Under the pieces are notes generated by a model. That model was given only the letters and a program-made list of their open reading frames with translations, was not told the DNA's origin and did no database searches. A stretch of DNA of 17,135 nt from Pontibacterium sp049599735 (lineage in GTDB: Bacteria; Pseudomonadota; Gammaproteobacteria; Pseudomonadales; Balneatricaceae), in the NCBI GenBank assembly GCA_049599735.1, contig JBMYOX010000063.1:1-17135 (forward strand), read 5' to 3'. A program made the translations under genes and the position numbers. The number at the start of each line of letters is the position of its first letter. The first letter of the stretch is position 1. Below are positions 14,579 through 17,135 of the stretch, one piece after another.

Positions 14579-14700
14579 ACGGCCATGTCCGACCGCGAGA
14601 ATGTTCCTGGCCGCGTTTACGTCGCGGTCGTGAGTGACACCGCACTCACTACACGTCCATTCTCTTATTCCAAGCCCTGCGATACCTTTCGGCCTCGAAT
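14519..14700 (-). ncRNA. Predicted omega (reRNA) guide RNA of TnpB
   Basis: TnpB guide RNAs come from the tnpB 3' end and the element's right end, with the guide copied from the flanking DNA. Here the scaffold would overlap the tnpB 3' region on the minus strand and end with the hairpin 14545-14564 (the tnpB stop codon lies in its loop) and GTCAA at 14535-14539. The guide would be about 16 bases copied from 14519-14534, that is from the disrupted ORF. The 5' limit is a guess; only the hairpin and end are visible. Confidence 0.4.
14545..14564. repeat. Right-end (tnpB-side) subterminal hairpin
   Basis: CACCGCC CTAAA GG-A-CGGTG folds with a CACCG/CGGTG stem, two more GC pairs and one bulged base. 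It contains the tnpB stop codon (14552-14554) and is the expected TnpA-recognised end structure and the 3' hairpin of the guide RNA. Confidence 0.7.
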
Positions 14701-15613
14701 CGGGCAAACAGCCACAACTCGAACAGGTCTGGGTGGTGTACGACTCATTAACCTCTTTGAAAACAATGCCTGCGTGAGCGCATTTATAGTCCAGCATCGT
14801 TTTCAACATGGCCCACCCGGCATCGAGCACCGACTTGGCCATGTTTGTTTTGGCTAATGAGGATGATTTCACGTTACCGACATAAATCTCTCCGCTCTGA
14901 TTGACCAGGTGGCGGGAGAACTTGTGCAAAGCATCTTTACGGCGGTTAGCAATTTTGGCGTGAATCGCCTTGGTGCGTTTTTTCTTACGGGCGCGTTGAG
15001 CAATCACCAGCGATGGCTCCAGATCGCGGTAAAACCGACCGGCTTCCAGCTTCGTTCCATCCGAGCAGGTGGCGATATTCTTCAGACCGAGGTCAATACC
15101 GATTTTGTCCTGACCAGTAGGCATGTTCGCTTCAACCTTAACCACCACATTGAAGTACCAGCGCCCTCTGGCGTCTTCGCTGAAGTTGGCAGAGCGAAAC
15201 GTGTACTGGCTCAGGCCATGACTGTCCCAAACACTGAAATAATGGCCGTTATGAAACACTTGACCATTCTTCCACTTCGCAGCGCCCGTGTTGATCGGCA
15301 CCCAACCCAGCGAGCGGCGCACACCGCCAGACTTGCGCCAGTTCAGCTTCGCCTTTTTGAACTGCTTGCGCCGGGTGACGTACTCCTTGGCCACCTGCTG
15401 CAACGTGTGCGAGTGAAGGCTCAGTTCTTTATTCCCGCCCACGGTAAACGGGTGTATGTCGAATGCAGACAGAAAAACACCGCGCTCTTTGATCGAGCGG
15501 TGACTGAGTTCGTTAATGTAGTTCCAGACGAAATTTACACTCCGCGCCATGCGATTTAGCAGCGGAATGTGCCTGTCTTTAACGCGAACCTTCAATGTCT
15601 TGGTGTGTTTCAT
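14552..15613 (-). CDS. tnpB: TnpB, RNA-guided nuclease of IS200/IS605 element
   Basis: This is a 353-residue OrfB/TnpB protein with a Cas12-like RuvC fold. RuvC-I is GIDLGLKNIAT with Asp174. The zinc finger has Cys297/Cys300 (CSSCG) and Cys321/Cys324 (CSECG). RuvC-III is HDRDVNAARNIL with Asp331. At RuvC-II, where the catalytic Glu sits in an IVIED-L type motif, this protein reads EIYVGNVKSSS, with Gly246 in the Glu position. Glu287 and Glu290 in FKEVNESYTTQ are candidates for a relocated acid, as reported for some TnpB branches. I chose the ATG at 15613 (MKHTKTLKVRVKDRH, the family start); an in-frame extension to 15742 would run through tnpA and adds unrelated residues. The protein stabilises the element by RNA-guided cutting of empty sites. 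Confidence 0.93.
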   Translation of the reverse strand: MKHTKTLKVRVKDRHIPLLNRMARSVNFVWNYINELSHRSIKERGVFLSAFDIHPFTVGGNKELSLHSHTLQQVAKEYVTRRKQFKKAKLNWRKSGGVRRSLGWVPINTGAAKWKNGQVFHNGHYFSVWDSHGLSQYTFRSANFSEDARGRWYFNVVVKVEANMPTGQDKIGIDLGLKNIATCSDGTKLEAGRFYRDLEPSLVIAQRARKKKRTKAIHAKIANRRKDALHKFSRHLVNQSGEIYVGNVKSSSLAKTNMAKSVLDAGWAMLKTMLDYKCAHAGIVFKEVNESYTTQTCSSCGCLPDSRPKGIAGLGIREWTCSECGVTHDRDVNAARNILAVGHGRLAVGITVL

Positions 15614-15649
15614 GTCTTCGATTATAATGGGTCTATGAATGAAAACAAT
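15600..15649. promoter_or_regulatory. Shared palindromic -10 box for divergent tnpA and tnpB
   Basis: The perfect palindrome ATTATAAT (15621-15628) gives a consensus TATAAT on each strand. On the plus strand TATAAT (15623-15628) is six bases before the tnpA ATG, with TTGGTG (15600-15605) 17 bases upstream. On the minus strand TATAAT (15626-15621) is seven bases before the tnpB ATG, with TTGTTT (complement of 15643-15648) 16 bases upstream. Start sites would fall at or next to both start codons, implying near-leaderless mRNAs. No Shine-Dalgarno is visible for either gene. Confidence 0.5.
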
Positions 15650-16051
15650 CGCTACAGAACAGGCAGACACTGTGTTTTTGAGCTTCATGCTCATTTGGTC
15701 TTTATTACAAAGTACCGTGGGTGTGTTTTTTCCGATGAGCATCTGGTGTCACTGGAAAGTATCTTTCGCAGCGTGTGTAATGACTTTGAAGTTGAGCTTG
15801 AAGAGTTCAACGGCGAGGCTGACCATGTACACCTGCTGGTGAGCTTTCCGCCAAAGGTTTCAATTTCAAAGCTGGTGAACAGCCTGAAGGGGGTGTCGAG
15901 CCGGAGGCTAAAACAATTACACCCCGACCTGGTAAAGCCCACGTATATGAAAAATGCCCTCTGGAGTCCAAGCTACTATGCAGGCAGTGTTGGAGGCGCA
16001 CCCATTTCAGTAGTACGGCAGTACATCGAACAACAAACTCGACCCCATTAA
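15635..16051 (+). CDS. tnpA: TnpA, Y1 HUH transposase of IS200/IS605 family
   Basis: This 138-residue single-strand DNA transposase works as a dimer that cuts and joins hairpin-marked ends. The HUH motif is His64-Val-His66 in EADHVHLLVSFPP, and the catalytic Tyr130 lies in VRQYIEQQ, both intact. SISKLVNSLKGVSSRRLKQ (77-95) and NALWSPSYYAGSVGG (107-121) are standard family blocks. The protein is full length for the family (about 130-155) with no frameshift, so it may be active. I chose the ATG at 15635 (MNENNRYRTGRHCVF); the ORF could extend upstream to 15569, but those residues overlap tnpB and are unlike TnpA. Confidence 0.95.
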   Translation: MNENNRYRTGRHCVFELHAHLVFITKYRGCVFSDEHLVSLESIFRSVCNDFEVELEEFNGEADHVHLLVSFPPKVSISKLVNSLKGVSSRRLKQLHPDLVKPTYMKNALWSPSYYAGSVGGAPISVVRQYIEQQTRPH

Positions 16052-16079
16052 GGGAGGCTAACGCCCCCGCGCTATCCTT

Positions 16080-16100
16080 CCCCGCACTAAAAGTACGGGG
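16080..16100. repeat. Left-end (tnpA-side) subterminal hairpin
   Basis: CCCCG-C-ACT-aaa-AGT-A-CGGGG (16080-16100) forms an imperfect hairpin with a mismatch near the middle, 28 bases beyond the tnpA stop. It is the likely TnpA-binding structure at the left end of the element. Confidence 0.7.
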
Positions 16101-16136
16101 TTTGCCGCGCAAATTGATCAATACAGCGCACAAAGT

Positions 16137-16160
16137 AACCGCCAGGTTTAACTGACGGTT
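16137..16160 (-). terminator. Stem-loop after ftsZ
   Basis: On the minus strand AACCGTCAG pairs with CTGGCGGTT (one G-U wobble) around a 6-base loop, 24 bases beyond the ftsZ stop. The following T-run is short (ACTTTG), so terminator strength is uncertain. The stop codon of the rejoined short ORF falls at this hairpin, so it may once have ended both converging transcripts. Confidence 0.5.
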
Positions 16161-16184
16161 AATTCGGACGAAAAGGCAGGTACT

Positions 16185-17135
16185 TTAGTCAGCCTGACGG
16201 CGCAGGAATGCCGGAATATCCAGAAAGTCCATATCGTCAGTGCCGGTGCGCTGCATCCTCGCAGGCTTTTCCGATGGTTGCTCACGCGCGGGCTCTGTCA
16301 CCCGCTTAGACTTTTCCGCATCGGCACGCTTCCGCATTGCAGTGGGCAGTTCTAACTGACTGTAATCCGTAACTTGAGCGCCGGCACGGGCTCCGCCACT
16401 GCTAACAGCGCGCACTTCCTGCTCTTGTACCCGACCCAGGCCGGTTGCGACAACAGTGACTTTCAGTTCGTCCTTCATTTCAGGATCAATAACCGTACCT
16501 ACAACCACAGTAGAGCTTTCGCAAGCGTATTCATTAACCAGATCACCCACCTCAGAAAACTCACCCAGGCTAAGATCGAGGCTGGCTGTAATGTTCACCA
16601 GAATGCCACTGGCACCTTTAAGGTCAACGTCTTCCAGAAGCGGACTGTTAATTGCCTGTTCTGTGGCTTCTATAGCCCGTGATTCACCCCGGGCGGTACC
16701 GGTGCCCATCATTGCCATGCCCATTTCAGACATCACGGTGCGCACGTCTGCAAAGTCAACGTTGATCATGCCCGGACGGATAATCAGATCCGCTATACCC
16801 TGAACAGCACCTTTGAGCACATCGTTTGCGGCATTAAAGGCATTAATCAGCGTGGTATTTTTTCCCAGTACAGGCAGGAGCTTTTCATTCGGAATAATGA
16901 TCAGAGAATCGACATTATCTTTCAGCTCAGTGATGCCCTGCTCGGCAATTTTAAGCCGTTTACGGCCTTCAAAAGAGAAGGGTTTAGTCACTACTGCAAC
17001 CGTCAGAATACCCAGGTCACGGGCAACTTCGGCAACCACAGGGGCAGCACCTGTGCCGGTGCCACCGCCCATTCCGGCAGTGATAAATACCATATCAGCA
17101 CCGGAGAGCATTTCAGCAATGCGCTCACGATCATC
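16185..17135 (-). CDS. ftsZ: Cell division protein FtsZ (3' part; runs off the window)
   Basis: The 317 codons present cover most of FtsZ, missing about the first 85-90 residues beyond the window edge; the frame is open to the last base (DDRERIAE before the first methionine here). FtsZ is the tubulin-like GTPase that forms the division ring. The tubulin signature GMGGGTGTGAAP, the T7 catalytic loop NVDFADVRTVMSEMG and the conserved KGAVQGIADLI are intact. After the globular domain comes a short, charged linker with little conservation, then the C-terminal peptide DDMDFLDIPAFLRRQAD, which binds FtsA/ZipA and is of gammaproteobacterial type. lpxC, which usually follows ftsZ in this class, is not found downstream. 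Confidence 0.96.
   Translation of the reverse strand, partial: DDRERIAEMLSGADMVFITAGMGGGTGTGAAPVVAEVARDLGILTVAVVTKPFSFEGRKRLKIAEQGITELKDNVDSLIIIPNEKLLPVLGKNTTLINAFNAANDVLKGAVQGIADLIIRPGMINVDFADVRTVMSEMGMAMMGTGTARGESRAIEATEQAINSPLLEDVDLKGASGILVNITASLDLSLGEFSEVGDLVNEYACESSTVVVGTVIDPEMKDELKVTVVATGLGRVQEQEVRAVSSGGARAGAQVTDYSQLELPTAMRKRADAEKSKRVTEPAREQPSEKPARMQRTGTDDMDFLDIPAFLRRQAD

Larger units (their letters stand above)
14535..16116. mobile_element. IS200/IS605-family element with divergent tnpA and tnpB
   Basis: This element of about 1.58 kb has Y1 transposase tnpA (plus) and tnpB (minus) back to back, the IS605 arrangement. tnpB reads towards its right end (RE, at 14535 in the window) and tnpA towards its left end (LE, near 16116). 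Subterminal imperfect hairpins mark both ends: CACCG/CGGTG at 14545-14564 and CCCCG/CGGGG at 16080-16100. The RE tip on the minus strand reads GAGGATGTCAA, and the LE is preceded on the minus strand by TTGAT (complement of 16117-16121), a target type used by this family. There are no terminal inverted repeats or target duplication, as expected for single-strand transposition. Exact tips are inferred to within a few bases. Confidence 0.75.

Noticed and set aside
14909..15559. 216-codon plus-strand ORF opposite tnpB
   Set aside because: It lies fully inside tnpB on the other strand and lacks any known motif or ribosome site.
14552..15613. TnpB as a domesticated nuclease-dead repressor (TldR-like)
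   Set aside because: Two catalytic aspartates and the zinc finger remain, TnpA is intact, and the element ends are present; only the Glu position differs.
1..17135. tRNA, rRNA, CRISPR array, prophage or att site
   Set aside because: None seen on either strand; no cloverleaf, no repeat-spacer pattern and no integrase or phage genes.

Overview
The window looks like chromosome of a marine gammaproteobacterium, most likely of the Oceanospirillales type. This is an inference from protein style: a gammaproteobacterial FtsZ C-terminus, a PaaX/PaaY/PaaFGHI phenylacetate set, a TRAP transporter with a linked universal stress protein, and a QmcA/NfeD pair. No rRNA or tRNA anchors the assignment.

Left part (about 350-3823, minus strand): a TRAP carboxylate transporter operon, dctP-dctQ-dctM, followed by a UspA-type protein. 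The layout resembles the ectoine transporter teaABC-teaD. Stem-loops separate dctM from the usp gene. Facing it across a 638-base regulatory region is paaX (plus strand), the phenylacetyl-CoA-responsive repressor. Behind paaX come an adrenodoxin-reductase/FprA-like flavoprotein and a DUF2889 protein. This arrangement suggests that the transporter and the redox pair belong to aromatic-acid metabolism under PaaX, but the substrate is not shown by the sequence.

Middle (7620-13647): a convergent membrane-quality-control pair (SPFH/QmcA-like plus NfeD) interrupts the phenylacetate genes. Then paaY (minus) and paaF-paaG-paaH-paaI (plus) diverge from a 349-base AT-rich control region that holds a plausible PaaX operator. 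PaaF, PaaG and PaaH act on the lower phenylacetate pathway (ring-epoxide isomerisation, hydration, 3-hydroxyadipyl-CoA oxidation). PaaI and PaaY are thioesterase-type rescue enzymes. A strong intrinsic terminator closes the operon after paaI. The ring epoxidase (paaABCDE), paaZ, paaJ and paaK are not in the window.

Right part (13688-17135): an MglA/COG2229-like small GTPase (minus); a short plus-strand ORF with a strong Shine-Dalgarno that has been split by an IS200/IS605-family element; the element itself, with divergent Y1 transposase tnpA and RNA-guided nuclease tnpB; and the 3' part of ftsZ running off the end. The most notable points are the TnpB RuvC-II site, where Gly replaces the usual Glu; one palindromic TATAAT box that seems to serve both transposon genes as near-leaderless promoters; a readable guide segment in the interrupted ORF; and the absence of lpxC after ftsZ.
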